Origin: Populus alba
Lineage: Eukaryota; Streptophyta; Magnoliopsida; Malpighiales; Salicaceae
Assembly (NCBI RefSeq): GCF_005239225.2
Contig: NC_133300.1
Coordinates: 21,255,584-21,319,583 of the forward strand
Length of the DNA: 64,000 nt
Reading direction: 5' to 3'
Below, one piece after another: positions 1 through 12,189 of this stretch (its first letter is position 1; every line of letters starts with the position of its first letter). Position numbers and translations under genes: made by a program. The notes beneath the pieces are model-generated. The model ran no database searches. It was not told the origin of the DNA and worked only from the letters and a program-made list of their open reading frames with translations.

Positions 1-2755
1 CATGATCAGGAGCACTGTTCTTATTGTTTATGGGTTGACTTGAATGGTTTTTGAACAATTGAACTGCTGATAAAAAGGGAACAAAATAGCCATGAAATGA
101 AAAATGATCAAAGCCCCCGCTATTTGAATTCTCACATTCTTCTGCCCTTATTTCCAAACCATAATTCCCATGTTCTTCATACCACTTCCAGATGCATCCC
201 AATGGGATATTTGGTATCTCATGTCTGCATAGTGATGCACCAACAAGCCGGTCATCCAAACAAGTATGGCAGCATGATAAACTGGGAAAATTAATAACTG
301 GAGACGATAAATGAAGAAATCTTTCAAACTCGGCAATTGGACCACCAGTGGCCATCTGAATAGCTTCAGATTCCATCTGTACTCTGCAAGCATCCTTCAC
401 AGCTTGTATTATCTTTATTGATTCATCTTCAAAAGCTGAAAATTGTTGATAAGAGGATTCACTAGTTAAAGCATCAGCTGCAACATGCTTCTTGTTGAGC
501 TCATCCATCCAAAGAGTAGAATTCTTCTTTTGAATGTGGTCATCTTCTTGGGGAAAACAAACTGCATTTCCTGAATCCTGGCACGTGCCCAACATCAATG
601 AAGAAACAAGGTCTTGAGAATCAAAATTGGCTTTGTCTTGAACATTTCTCAAGGTGAGATCTTCACCAGCTCGTCCATCAGAAGGATCAGGTGATGAATT
701 ACCAAATCTAGCAGAGGTGGTCAATTCAGGATCTTTTACCCCAATGGGTATCCACTTCTGCATTACTGATCCAGAACTATGGTTTTGCTTACAGTACTCA
801 GCAACTGTAACTTCTTTTTCCAATTGGGGAACTTTATTAAAAAAAAGATGAGGAAGATAAACTGGAGGAGGCACCTTAACCGCATGTTGCTCCAATGAGT
901 TGCAAAACTTTGCTGGCAAGCTACCTCCATTTTCTGTATGGCAATGTCTTGTGCTGGAAACAGTATCACAAGTACTTTGAAGTGGCTGTAACGCGTCTGG
1001 GGAAACTTGTGTGCTGTTAACTGATTCTGAATTCACGCATTCAACTCTGCTGGGATGGAATCCAGCAGTTAAACAACTATTCAGAGAATGAGTTCTTGAA
1101 ATAGATTTCCCTCCTTTTTTATCATTCACTTGAGCTGTGAGATCAAATATTTCATGCTGTTGCACGCCAGTCTTTGCATGTGCATTAAAGGTGGCCTTGT
1201 TGGAACTATAGCCCCTACCATGACAGCTGTACTCTTGTTTGGAACCTGGACTATTTTTCTGTTTCAACTTCTTAGTAACCTTGTCTTTTGGCAGTTTTTT
1301 TCCCTCAGTTCTGGATGATGAATTTACGTCAGAGGCAGTACAGTTCCTTTTAAGTGATGGAGCCTCTTTCAAAGTCAAGTCAGACAGGAAGCACGCATGA
1401 GATATCTTCATTTTCGGGCTGCATTCATCTGCTGTGTCATTCCTCTGAACCTTTTTCCACACAGAATGGTTGTTTTCCTTCCCTGTCCGGCCATGCAAAT
1501 TTTCAAAACCTCCATATTTGTGGGCACTGGCACTACTCCTGGGCAATGTTTTTATTTGCTTGCCTTTTTTGCCTGACATAAGCAATTGTGCGTCACAGCA
1601 GTTAAAATTTTGACCACGTTGCTTTGAGCCCTCTGTTTGGTGATAGGTATCTACAGCACCATTTAATGAATTTTTATGAGATAACGACTCCTTTTTGGAA
1701 TTGAAACCTGGTGCTTCTAAAACACTACCTCTGCTGCTACCTTCATGATATGTTTTTACATGATGACAATCATTAGTTCCATCATCACTGTTTGAACCGA
1801 TAGATAAATAATCAAACACTAGGGAGGAATCAGAAGCATATGAGAAATCTTTGGATTGTGTATCATCACAACAGCTGATCTGACTTGAGCACTGCACCCC
1901 AATGCCAGAGAGGGAAAATCCCTCTCCTTTTGTCTGTAAAGTGATTTCCGAATTAATCATCTGATGCTCCCCAGGAAAATTCTGAGCTATAGAAGGTATA
2001 ATGGGCTCCACTGTAGCAACCTCATCAATGCTGGATGTGCAGATTGGCAATGCTTCAGAAGTGCTAAATATAGAATCACCCTCAAAATCATTCTGGCTAC
2101 TGCTACCATCTGGCGATGAAACATCCAATGCTTCAAAAGTTTCCACTATAGCCACTTCATCAATGTTCGACATGCATATTGCTGGGGCTTCAGGACTGCT
2201 AAATCTAGCGTCACCTTCAAAATCAATACGGTTACTGCTAGCATCTCTGAGTGAAACTTCTGGTGAAGTTGCAGAGCATGTTAGTTCATCTCCAAAATAA
2301 TTATAACTACAGCCTTTGGAGGTTGAACTTCCTTGAGCGTACTCAGATAAAACTTCAGGTTCAGTTGAGCCAGTATCACTTGAAACTCTCTTGTTCTGTT
2401 TTCCCCTCCTCCTGGTTTTTGGTTTACATTTTTTCTTTGCAGACTTGTCTACATTAGAACTATCAATACAAGCTTCACATGAACTAAGAGCAGTACATCC
2501 TTTTGCGGTTGAATAATAGAAATCAGGGCAAGTGACAGAACTCTGGGATGCAGGATAGTCAGACAACTCATTTGATCTAGTCGCTTTATTGGAACCCTTA
2601 TTTTGAGACTGATGCCATGCACCAGTTTCAAGAAACGTTCTGGTGCATGGCTTAATGGAATGAGGTACATCAGGTTGAGGCCCTCTCCGTGCTTTAGGTC
2701 GATCAGCCCTGAATGCACTCCTAGGTGGCATCGAAACTAGTTGCAAACCATCCAT
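1..2755 (-). CDS. DUF789-family protein, long form (3' part beyond window)
   Basis: An uninterrupted reading frame of 918 codons runs from an ATG at 2755 leftward through position 1, so the C-terminus lies outside the window. Residues about 1-790 are low-complexity and Ser-rich, with a basic, nuclear-localisation-like cluster near residues 105-125 (KKKCKPKTRRRGKQ) and an imperfect internal duplication of about 46 residues (2060-2230). From about residue 800 the sequence matches the start of the plant DUF789 domain: EFERFLHLSSPV, then LGCIWKWYEEHGNYGLE and YFVPFLSAVQLF. DUF789 proteins are plant-specific and of unknown biochemical role, so none is assigned. The start was chosen because the frame is closed by a TAG about 80 bases upstream of it and 2755 is the first ATG after that stop. 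It is sure as a gene; the family call is fairly sure. Confidence 0.85.
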   Translation of the reverse strand, partial: MDGLQLVSMPPRSAFRADRPKARRGPQPDVPHSIKPCTRTFLETGAWHQSQNKGSNKATRSNELSDYPASQSSVTCPDFYYSTAKGCTALSSCEACIDSSNVDKSAKKKCKPKTRRRGKQNKRVSSDTGSTEPEVLSEYAQGSSTSKGCSYNYFGDELTCSATSPEVSLRDASSNRIDFEGDARFSSPEAPAICMSNIDEVAIVETFEALDVSSPDGSSSQNDFEGDSIFSTSEALPICTSSIDEVATVEPIIPSIAQNFPGEHQMINSEITLQTKGEGFSLSGIGVQCSSQISCCDDTQSKDFSYASDSSLVFDYLSIGSNSDDGTNDCHHVKTYHEGSSRGSVLEAPGFNSKKESLSHKNSLNGAVDTYHQTEGSKQRGQNFNCCDAQLLMSGKKGKQIKTLPRSSASAHKYGGFENLHGRTGKENNHSVWKKVQRNDTADECSPKMKISHACFLSDLTLKEAPSLKRNCTASDVNSSSRTEGKKLPKDKVTKKLKQKNSPGSKQEYSCHGRGYSSNKATFNAHAKTGVQQHEIFDLTAQVNDKKGGKSISRTHSLNSCLTAGFHPSRVECVNSESVNSTQVSPDALQPLQSTCDTVSSTRHCHTENGGSLPAKFCNSLEQHAVKVPPPVYLPHLFFNKVPQLEKEVTVAEYCKQNHSSGSVMQKWIPIGVKDPELTTSARFGNSSPDPSDGRAGEDLTLRNVQDKANFDSQDLVSSLMLGTCQDSGNAVCFPQEDDHIQKKNSTLWMDELNKKHVAADALTSESSYQQFSAFEDESIKIIQAVKDACRVQMESEAIQMATGGPIAEFERFLHLSSPVINFPSLSCCHTCLDDRLVGASLCRHEIPNIPLGCIWKWYEEHGNYGLEIRAEECENSNSGGFDHFSFHGYFVPFLSAVQLFKNHSSQPINNKNSAPDH

Positions 2756-3228
2756 ATTCACCTGAATTCCAGATCCAAACCAATTATGCTGATAGAAATG
2801 TTTCACTTCCAGTGCAACAATCCTCCACTATTCATCCGATACGAGCATAAGTGTTGTTAAGATAGTACCTATGGTAAATAAATAGACAAAAACCAATGTC
2901 AAATCATAACTGCATTAGCAGCCTATGCTCAATTAGAATGCTGCACCAAAATAGATAACCAAAGACTCAGGTGATGCAAGCACTCTAAGGAAAATGAGCA
3001 AAATGATTAAAGTAAATGAAACAAGAATTGTCAGAACTTCCAACAAATTTTCTCATTGTTATTTATATATCCAAGGAATCTAACTCAAAATCCAGGCAGC
3101 AAAAGGGCCAGAATTGAGACATGTCTACCTTTAAGCTACTCGCAAAACTAGAAAGACCCGATACCCCCTTGATGAAAAGGAAGTTGACACCACTTGTCAG
3201 CAGGACCGGTGTCGTCTCTTTGCTCTAC
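2756..3228 (-). other. 5' leader of the DUF789 gene with a probable leader intron
   Basis: On the minus strand an AG acceptor before 3228 and a GTAGAC donor after 3129 define a 100-base exon. A second acceptor (CATAG) before 2868 leads into the leader just ahead of the ATG at 2755. The 100-base exon is coding-like in one frame for about 26 codons (ending GGIGSF-stop) but has no clear start, so it is read here as leader carrying an upstream reading frame. The splice sites are inferred from consensus only. Confidence 0.4.
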
Positions 3229-6200
3229 CTGAAAAACAAACACCTTTTACAAACATTGCTGCTCAAATTTAAAGCTAAATATTGGAAACATAAGAAACAG
3301 CAGACAAGGTGCACATTTTATCATGATAGTGGAAATGCAGAACTAACAGAAATGAACTTGGACGTATCTTAAACTATGGTAACTAGCAAAATTAAATTGG
3401 AAATATCTTAAACTGCTATTACAAAAGGGGGAAAGGTTCGAATACTACAAAACCTATGTCAATGATCATGGAAGATGTTCTAGGAAATTATTATTCTCGT
3501 GGGTATACTTGCATTATTAATTTTCACAGAAGGCTGCCTGTACCCCAAAACACAGACTGGCAGGTAATTGTAAGACAACCCTGTCAAACAAACCAGGCAA
3601 ATAGCTCCATATTGAGGGCAGAAAGTTGCTTCATGAAGTGATTGCAGTAACTAGGTCCATGAATGTCCATCTAACATAATAAGAGGTAACAAGATGATGC
3701 AGCACAGCCAAAATCTGCAGCTCTATCTCTTTCTCCGTCTCTTAGAAGCACACATACATTAGACACTTTAATTTATCTGTCACATCTGGTAGGCCAAAAG
3801 CTCATGATAAAAGCTTACATGAGCGACCATGCAGCGTTTTCTAACTCTCAACCATGCAGTAAATGAAGCCATGCACCATTATCCCATTTTAAACCCCATC
3901 GAGGGTTCCTTATTGATTATTTAACCCAACTCAGATTTACCATCTATCAACAATGTTTTGAGAATGCATTAACTAAGAGATCACATGATATCTAGGAACA
4001 GAATCTTATGTTTGTAACTTGCCAACAAATTTCCAATGGCAAACAATTTCACCTACCAAACAAGCCAAACAATCATTACCATAAAACCTAGAATTAAGAA
4101 GTTAATCAATTATGTACGACAAACAAAAAGTTGACAAATGATTTGCGAAATACAAGTAGGGGCTGCACAAGTCAAATTGATCATACAACAAATGGTAAGT
4201 TTACGACAACAATGTCAATTAAGAGAAACAAGACAATGTTTACTTAGTAAGTTAATCAATCCCATACACAAAAATAGAGAATTTCTCCACAGAAATGGCA
4301 ACCTACCAGCTCATTCCACTAAAAAGAAGCCAATTCTTCAAAACAACATAACACATGAATATTAACAGATGACTAAGGTTATCCAAATCTAATCAAAACC
4401 ATGCCCATATCGTTTCACATTAACAACAACAGCAAGAACACCATGTGACTAAAAGCAAAACAAGATATACCATTTATAATGGCTAACTCCATTTATTTGA
4501 ATCTACCACAAACAATAAAACATCTAGCTCAAAAAAGGAAAATAGCAGTGAACCAAAAGGAAAAACTTGTAAATGCTCAGTGACTCCAATCCAATCATCT
4601 CAAAAATAAATTAATTATGAGACCAGAAGACCGAACAAACAAGACAACGATTCTGTTAACAGTCAAACCCCATATTTCTTGTCAAAAAAACAAAACTAAC
4701 AACATATGATCCATACCCCCGAAAAAAAAAAAAAAACCTCGAAGAACAAAGAACAACAAGAAATTGAAAAGGACAATAAAACTCACCAGAAAAAAAAAAA
4801 GAAGTTTATGAAACCCAACTCGATCAAAACAAAAGCAATGAACAAATCCAAAGAAAACCCAACAAAACAAATAAAATATAAATTAAGAATCAAAGAATTT
4901 AAAGCTGGTTACCAAATTTGACTAAAAGAGTCCCCAAAAAAATCTGTCTAAAAGTGAAAAAAATACAAAAGGGTGTCCCCCAAATATAGCAGTGAGATAC
5001 AAAGACCAATAAAGATGAAGAGAGTCAGTTACCACCACCACCACCACACAGGGAAGACCAGCTATACTTGTCAAGGATTTTACCATTTTTAGACCTTTAT
5101 GTTTAACAACAAAGAAGACACACCAATCCATACTCTTACTAATTAATATGTCTACAAATATTGATTATTAAATCACATTAATTAATATCTAAAATCATCT
5201 ACACTAATGTTTTATCCTTTTTCTAAAGATACAGAAAACAAACCAGACAGGTCGCTTCGTGCTGCTGCTGCTGCTTTCCTACTTCATTTGTTGCTTTCAA
5301 CAGCTCTTTACCCTTTGCTGTCCGCTTTTTTAAATTAAAATTTGTTTTTTGCAAAGAGATGAGAGGCGAGGGATACGCTTTTGGTGCTTGGAATTTTTAA
5401 AGATGATTACTTTTACTTTGAAGAAAGGTGAGATCATTCATAGGAGTTATACTTATTGTTGGTGATCCTAGAGGAAAAAAAAACATTTAATAAGATTTAT
5501 GATAACTTCAATAATACTTATTGAGATATAATTAAGGGTATTTTTAGCCTAAAAATCTACTACTACTACGACGTATGTTTGGGGCATCCTTTGAGTATCG
5601 ATACTTCAACTCTCTTATTGCAATGTATTTTTATCAACATGTATTTTATAATATTGAATTATGCTAATTTTAAGTGTCGATTATTATTATTATTATTATT
5701 ACTATTATATGGTGTTCACCCAAAATAATGATTAGATGGGACCCTTATGTTGAGTCATTGTGAAAAAAGTTGAGTCCCTTATCATCATCATGACATGTAT
5801 CTTTTTTTGTCAATTCATGGCGCCGTATAAATCACAATAAAAAATTTAATAGCAAGTGATGTTTGTTTACGCTATACAAATTATATTTTAAAAAAAATAT
5901 TATAAACAAAAATAATTAGTAACGCAGCAAATCATGTAAATAATAGTTGATCTAGTTAAATACAATTAACCTAAATTAATTACATCTAGTTAAATTCAAT
6001 TAATCTAAATAAAAATCATTTATCATCATGTATCTTTTAATGTATCATTATATGTAGTGAGTCAATTTGTTGATTTAAAATCTTATCTAAATTAATTTTT
6101 ATATTAAATTGAATAAGAGTTGATTTAGTTAAATACAATTAACCTAGTGAAACTTAATTAATTGAGTCAAAATTTGAGTGATGTTTGATTTGATTTTTTA

Positions 6201-6713
6201 TTTTTTTCTAAAATAATGACGTTTCTACTTTTTTTTTCCTTTTATAGAAAAGAAACTTAATATAATTTCGTGAACCGGATCTCGACGGGGAAGAGTTTTA
6301 TAATCCGAATCTTTATTTGTTTCGGAGGAGACTTTGAAAAGGAGAATACGTGCATGGAATCTTCTGTCTGGGAATCCATCCCTCATCTTTAAGAAGTCAA
6401 CTGTGCAGAAATCAGAATAATAAAAATAATAATAATAATAATATAGAAATAAATTATCAGGGAGAGGGCGATGTCTTGAGGACTCATCAGTGCCCAAGAG
6501 CAGACATTGATTTGAAGCAGTGAGCATTATTTTAATTCATTCAGCTCAGCTCAGCTCTGCCATGCATGCTTTCTAGGTGGCATCATATTTCAGCTTTGAA
6601 TACACGTGTGTGTGTCTGTGTGGGCTATCTTTTATTTTATGACCGCATCATTGCGTACTTAATAAAAGGTCGCAGGAGCCATAGAATTGAGTGTCTGCTG
6701 GGTAGGTGCTACC
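3229..6713. other. AT-rich spacer, upstream region of the DUF789 gene
   Basis: No coding region was recognised. At 5215-5345 a GC-richer stretch with a (CAG)n-like run on the minus strand may be the first leader exon. A-rich runs lie at 4720-4930, a CCA run at 5032-5047, and trinucleotide AAT/ATT runs near 5685-5702 and 6420-6442. The short open frames in this stretch are low-complexity and unsupported. Confidence 0.5.
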
Positions 6714-7114
6714 TTAGGGCGTGTTTGGTATTGTGGTAGCTTTTATGGTTACGGTTAATAAAAAGCAGTTTCAAAAAAAATACTTTTTGTGAGGTTGATT
6801 TTAAAAAAAATTGGTGTTTAGTTAAAACTGTGGTTTTAAAAAAAGCATTTTTTGGTGTTTGGTTACAAAACTGTGATTCAACAATTGTGGTGGAAAAAAA
6901 GCATTTTTGTGTTTGGTAAAAACTGTGGTTCAAAAAAAAAATTTCTTAATTTTCTTATTATGGTTTGTGTTTTATATTTGATTGGAATTAAATATTTGAT
7001 TGGAATTAATTAAAAGGACATATATAGACACATGTATATAATTCCAAAACATAGGTGTTTTGTAATTATGATTACATAACAAAATGAAAAATCGTTATAC
7101 ATTAATGTACTCTT

Positions 7115-8701
7115 TTATTGTTCCATCAAACTATTTGCAATTCCATCGCGTACAAAATCCATACGTGAAGGCCTCTGTGAGCCTTGAACGGCCGAAACCT
7201 GAACAGTATCAGGCAAAAAGTCATCTGGAATCAAATTGGGGTTGCGATCATACTCAGAAAAAACTGCATCATCTTGCGATCTCCTTCTAATATAATTATG
7301 TAGTGTCATTGATGCAACTACAATCTCAACTTGTGTTTTGTATGGATAAGCAGGCATGTTTTGCAAAATTTTCCACCTCTGTTTCCATACCCCAAAAGAA
7401 CGTTCGATCACGTTACGTAGTGACGAGTGTGCACGATTAAACACTTCTTTCCGACCACTTGGTTGTCCACGACGTCTAAATTCTTGGAAGTGATACCTCT
7501 CGCCTTTGTAGGGACCCAAATATCCATACTCGTTTGGATATCCAGCATCAACCAAATAGTATTTTCCTGAAAAAAATAACATTGTAATTTTAAACAAAAC
7601 TTAAAAAAATAATTATATTCCTTCAATTACCCAATCTTTAATTTAGTCAAAATCGCAACCTTCTGGAGGTTTTGGAAAGTTGATATTGCTATTGTCAATA
7701 GCCTCCAAAAAAATACGAGTATCGTGTGCACTGCCTTCCCATCCTGCCCACACGAACATGAATTGCATGTCGAAACTACAAGCGGCCATTACATTTTGTG
7801 TTGGTACACCTTTTCTTCCAATAAATGGAATTTGATTTGCAGCTGGTACGCAGGCACGAACATGTGTTCCATCAATTGCACCGACACAATTCTACATGCC
7901 ACAAAAACATTTATAGTACTCATATAAACTTTTATAATATATTTCATACTCCTCTAAACAACTTAATTATATATATATATATATTATAATATATATATAT
8001 ATAAATTAATCTTACCTTGAAATGTGGCATAAATCTTGGATTCATAGCAATTTCTCTTGGTGTGCTCGTAAATTGTGGATCTTCTGGTTTTATGATTTCC
8101 ACAGCAAACAAACGTAATGATTTAAGCACTTCTTTAAAACATCGACTAATAGTTTCACCTGAATGCTGGAATCTTTCCTGCACTTGTCTATTTGACGCCC
8201 AACTGCTATTGTAAATAGAAATATCGCTACCTTTTCAATAACGCTCATTCTTCTTGACGGTTTTAAGCCATAGCGCGTTTCCAAGTCGGTGCACAAACTC
8301 AAAAAAGTGGTTGCGTCCATCCTGAACATGTTAACACTTCGTTTCCAATGCCCTCTTAAAACCTCCGTCAACCAACGCATCCCTGTGTTATATGAAACCA
8401 TACAAGGTTCTTTAAACATATAATTATTATAATAATAATTTATAGCTCCAGCTACGCAAATAATTAATTTTTTCCTATCAAGATGCCTCCTTATAATAAA
8501 TGCATCGTCACCATCACTGTCACTGTCACTGTCATTACTATCGTCGGAGTCGTTTCCATTACTGTCATCTCCAGCACCATCAACTGAGGCACCACTACCT
8601 TCACAAGGATAATTAATTTGATCTACAATGCGGTTCATTATAGTATCATAATTACCATCGAAATCTTCATTAAATATGTCATTAAATCGTGGATCAGCCA
8701 T
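7115..8701 (-). pseudogene. PIF/Harbinger DDE transposase (HARBI1-like), one frameshift
   Basis: Three exons are inferred: 8701-8016, 7891-7660 and 7566-7115. Exon 1 opens with MADPRFNDIFNEDFDG, has an acidic Ser/Asp tract, and carries the helical segment ending in ERFQHSGETI. Exon 2 holds GAIDGTH (first catalytic Asp codon at 7871-7873) and SAHDTR (second Asp at 7731-7733). Exon 3 begins GKYYLVDAGYP and contains NVIERSFGVWKQRW, whose Glu (7403-7405) is the expected third catalytic residue. The DDE_Tnp_4 nuclease core therefore looks intact. The break is a one-base frame change near 8200, between VAIFLFTIAVG and SNRQVQERF. Splice junctions are phase-consistent; the exon 2 donor (GTTGCG) is weak. 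The family is well established for cut-and-paste transposition in the nucleus; whether this copy is active is doubtful. Confidence 0.8.
7970..8004. repeat. AT dinucleotide repeat inside a transposase intron
   Basis: A run of alternating T and A lies in the first transposase intron, between donor 8015 and acceptor 7892 on the minus strand. It is a simple sequence repeat with no other signal. Confidence 0.8.
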
Positions 8702-10405
8702 AACTTCAATTACATGTAAAAAAGAAAAAAAATTATATGTTGTTAATAAAGAACTTTAAATAATTAAATATCATTCAATAAAAAAAACTATCAAAGAGTT
8801 GGTTCAACATAAGTTTTTTCCATACCTGTAAAGCCAACAAAAAAGAAGTATTCTACTTGCTTGTATTTGGTGCAACTGAGAGGTTTTTTGAAGCTTGTTA
8901 TGAAGAAAGCTATTTCATTTAAAAATATGATGCAAACATTCCTCTTTATATAGAAAATTTCAATGCTCTTTACGTCTATTTTACAATTTTTAATCTTTCA
9001 ACATAAGTACATTCATTCACATGTATGCATGTGCTGTAAAAGTAGCATATAATGTTACTTTTACAGCTCATATATGTACACCATCCTGCCAAAACAGAGT
9101 TCACAGCTCATATATGTACATCCTGCCATTCAAATAAATAACAGCTCATATATGTACATCCTGCCATTCAAATTAACAGCTCATATATGTACATCCTGCC
9201 ATTCAAATAAATAAAAACAGAGTTCCAAGTTTTCTTCAGCAGTAGGATGACCAGCAACAAAGAAAAGTAAGAAACAGCTACAACATTAATCCCATCATCT
9301 CATGGCAACAATGAAAAAAACATAAACAGTAACTGCAAAAGGGGTTGCTTTTTCAGACCTCACAAGATCACAGTAGCTAGCAAATGGAAAAAAGTAAAAA
9401 CAGAGTTCAAGGACTGAAGCAGTAGGATGACCAGCAACAAAGAAAATGAAGAAACATCAACAACATTAGTCCCATAACCTCACGGCAACAATGAAAAAAA
9501 CACTTCTTGACAGTAACTGCAAAAGGGATTGCTTTTTCAGACCTCACAAGATCACAGTAGCTAGCAAATGGAAACAATTACAGCCAATGAAAAATTCACT
9601 TGCAACATGTCAAGCTCATAGTAGCTAACCAATTGAAAAAATTCTAGTATCAAACCTCATGGCAGCAAAGAAAAAAGGATCAACAGTAAAGGTAAACAAT
9701 GCAGCAAATGTCATCTTCTTACTCTCGACCCTCTCTCCATCTCATACAAAGCTTATCTCCTGGTTTCTACATTCATGCCTAATGTTTCCAGAGTTAGATG
9801 TATTCCTAATCCACACAGGACATACATGAGCATCTAGCTAGCAACCTAATGGAAAAAAAATACAGCCAAGGATGGAATGACCAGCAGCATGTCAATCTCA
9901 CAGTAGCTAACCAATTGAAAAAATTACAACTAAGAAAAGAAACACAGCAGCATGTATTATTATTCCCAGCAGACCTCACGGCAGCAAAAAAAAATATAAA
10001 GTTAACAAAACAGTTAAGGTAATTTTGAACAACCATTTCATGTAAATTAACAACCAATTCCATTAAAGGGTAAACCATTTAACATTAACCATTCAACATT
10101 GTAATTCGTAGATAAAATACAACATCACAACCATCAATTTCTCATACAAGTTTGTTTACTCCCGTAAAACAGTTTAATAAATATAAGAGTACATAAATTA
10201 CCGCAAACGCATATGCTCATATGCCTTAAAATCAAATGTGGAATAATACAATGCCTCGAACAAACTTCGGCAAACGGAAACTACTCTTTTAAAAACCGGC
10301 ATCCCATTACTCTGCAACAAAAAAATAAACATGTATAAATATCGTAAGAACTTGAACATACTTTAATTGATTAACAGTTAAGATAATTAAATCATACCAT
10401 GTCAG
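8702..10405. repeat. Non-coding middle of the Harbinger element with tandem and direct repeats
   Basis: Between the two transposon genes there is no supported gene. About 9061-9215 holds four copies of a 35-45-base unit containing ACAGCTCATATATGTACA followed by a CCTGCC motif. A longer direct repeat follows: 9239-9387 and 9419-9571 are near copies at a spacing of 180 bases, both starting GCAGTAGGATGACCAGCAAC and ending CTAGCAAATGG. Weaker echoes (GTAGCTAACCAATTGAAAAAATT) recur near 9620 and 9905. Confidence 0.75.
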
Positions 10406-11465
10406 CTAAGCACGTTTAGTTCGTGCATACATTCGCTGCAACCATCTCAACTTTTGTTGCTTATCGCCCATACTGGCCCACATTTCTCTTTTCCTTCTTG
10501 AAACGAGAAACTCCGTAGCGAAGTCGTGGAAGTCATCTTCAATTGAAACTCCAGGAATTGAGTGCAGCTCAGCCATCACCTCGGGGATGCTACAGCCTTC
10601 GCGATCCAAATTAATAGACGTCTAATCACTCTTAGTCGACATACTCTCAAGAAGATGATTGCACCTTGTCATCAACTGAACACCAATTCCAGATGTTTTC
10701 TTCTTTCTACATCGCACATCGGCATGATCTCGTCCTTTTCTTTTGCCGCTGCTTTTTGTATTGCTGCTGGTTGACATATTTATCTCTCCAACCATTCGAG
10801 CCATGTCAGTCTGGAAATCTGGAATCATATCTTCCTCCGAATCACCGCTGCCCTCTTCCAAACCATCATCAGCAATGTCGGCATTGCTTGTACCAGGAGC
10901 AACACCACTGCCCGCAGATACACCTGATGAAGGAGCCCATGCAAACGCTCCAGTTGCGACAATGTTGGAATACATTCGGTCAAATTTATTCTTCAAAGAT
11001 GGCTCAATACCGACATGTCTGAATTTTTTGGCTCCTCTAATTTCCTGCATATAAATTAAATCAAGAAATGAAGGATCAAGACTAGTAAAATTTTAGGGCT
11101 GGAATTTGACAATAATAAAAGAAATTGTTAGGATGACAAGGAATGTACCTGAATTTTTTGTTTCCACCACTCATCGCTGGCTGCAATTGTGCCTATTTCA
11201 CTATTCCAGCCAACACCAGTTTCAGAAACCAGCTTATTCCATATCCTCCAATCCTTTTTGCATCCATCCCATTTGTTTTTCAATTGTGTTTTAGTGAATG
11301 CATGCCCAGTTTGTTCTTTGATGTTATAAGAAATTTCCACCCCGTTTTATCGAAATGAGTATTAGGTCTCATTCCCATATCAATTGCTTTAATGCATATA
11401 TCACAAAATATATGCAACATGTCCTTTGTCCAAGCAGCCTTATCAAAAGATTCAAGACCTTCCAT
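10406..11465 (-). pseudogene. PIF/Harbinger ORF1, Myb/SANT-like DNA-binding protein, broken
   Basis: Two exons: 11465-11149 and 11044-10406, with a phase-0 intron (donor GTACAT, acceptor ATGCAG). Exon 1 has the plant Myb/SANT-like pattern KAAWTKDMLHIFCDIC, GMRPNTHFDKTGW, then TKTQLKNKWDGCKKDWRIW and ASDEWWKQKIQ. Exon 2 continues EIRGAKKFRHVGIEPSLK, followed by a Ser/Gly/acidic linker, a basic stretch and a C-terminal segment ending MWASMGDKQQKLRWLQRMY. In this superfamily ORF1 is known to help the transposase bind termini and enter the nucleus. Two lesions are visible: a one-base frame change near 11340, and an in-frame TAG at 10622-10624 after which the same frame stays open for 71 codons. 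The frame upstream of 11465 is also open to an ATG at 11516, so the start is uncertain. Confidence 0.75.
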
Positions 11466-12189
11466 GATATCTTTTAACACATTTAACAAAAGTTTGAAAT
11501 CAGTAAATGATATCAAATAAATTGTGGCATATACATAGGACTAAAACAATAATAAAACACTCAATGTTCAACATTTACAAAAGCTGTGTGGAGATAAGGC
11601 AGGTACAAAGACATGTAATTTTTCATCTGAAAAAAAGAAAATGAAGATGGAGATAAGGCAGGAACTTACCTCAGTCTATCTCTTTAGGTGTCCAAACCAG
11701 CACAGTTCTGCAGCTATGTCCTACAAACAGATACACAATGGAGACCCAGAAGATAAATTAGATTTTGAGCTACAATTACTACAAAATTGACATGGGTAAC
11801 ACAGTATACAGAAGCATCACAAACATGCAGGATTTCAAGTACAAAAAATTTAAAAACACATGCAAAGCAGAAGACAAGCAGAAGAAGCAATGAAATTTGT
11901 TATAAATTCAACAAATTTGAAGCAGGCACAGTAAATGAAACACAAGCAACAACAGCAATGAAAGTTTTTGGAAGTAGCTAGTTCGGAAGAGATATAACAC
12001 ATTTTTTAGTTTATTTCATGAATGGAAAATAAAACAATCCAAAGAAGCTGATTTTCCTAGCATAATCAAACGATATGAGGGTCAAGTCTCTCTTGAAAAA
12101 AGAAAATGAATTATCCAGAGGAACACAAAGCACAAATATTCTAATGGAAATTAGCGAAAATGTGAACGCGTTTCAGCCGTGTAAAAGGG
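11466..12189. other. Non-coding part of the Harbinger element
   Basis: No gene is seen. The stretch 11641-11760 is a diverged direct copy of 13487-13605; each contains a good minus-strand splice donor (GAGGTAAGTTCC). The position upstream of ORF1 suggests alternative leader exons of the element's transcripts, which is inference. Confidence 0.45.

Noticed and set aside
7970..8010. ATAT stretch as a possible promoter
   Set aside because: It lies within a well-supported transposase intron and is a simple repeat.
9061..9215. Possible CRISPR-like array
   Set aside because: Units are adjacent tandem repeats with no unique spacers, inside a plant transposon.
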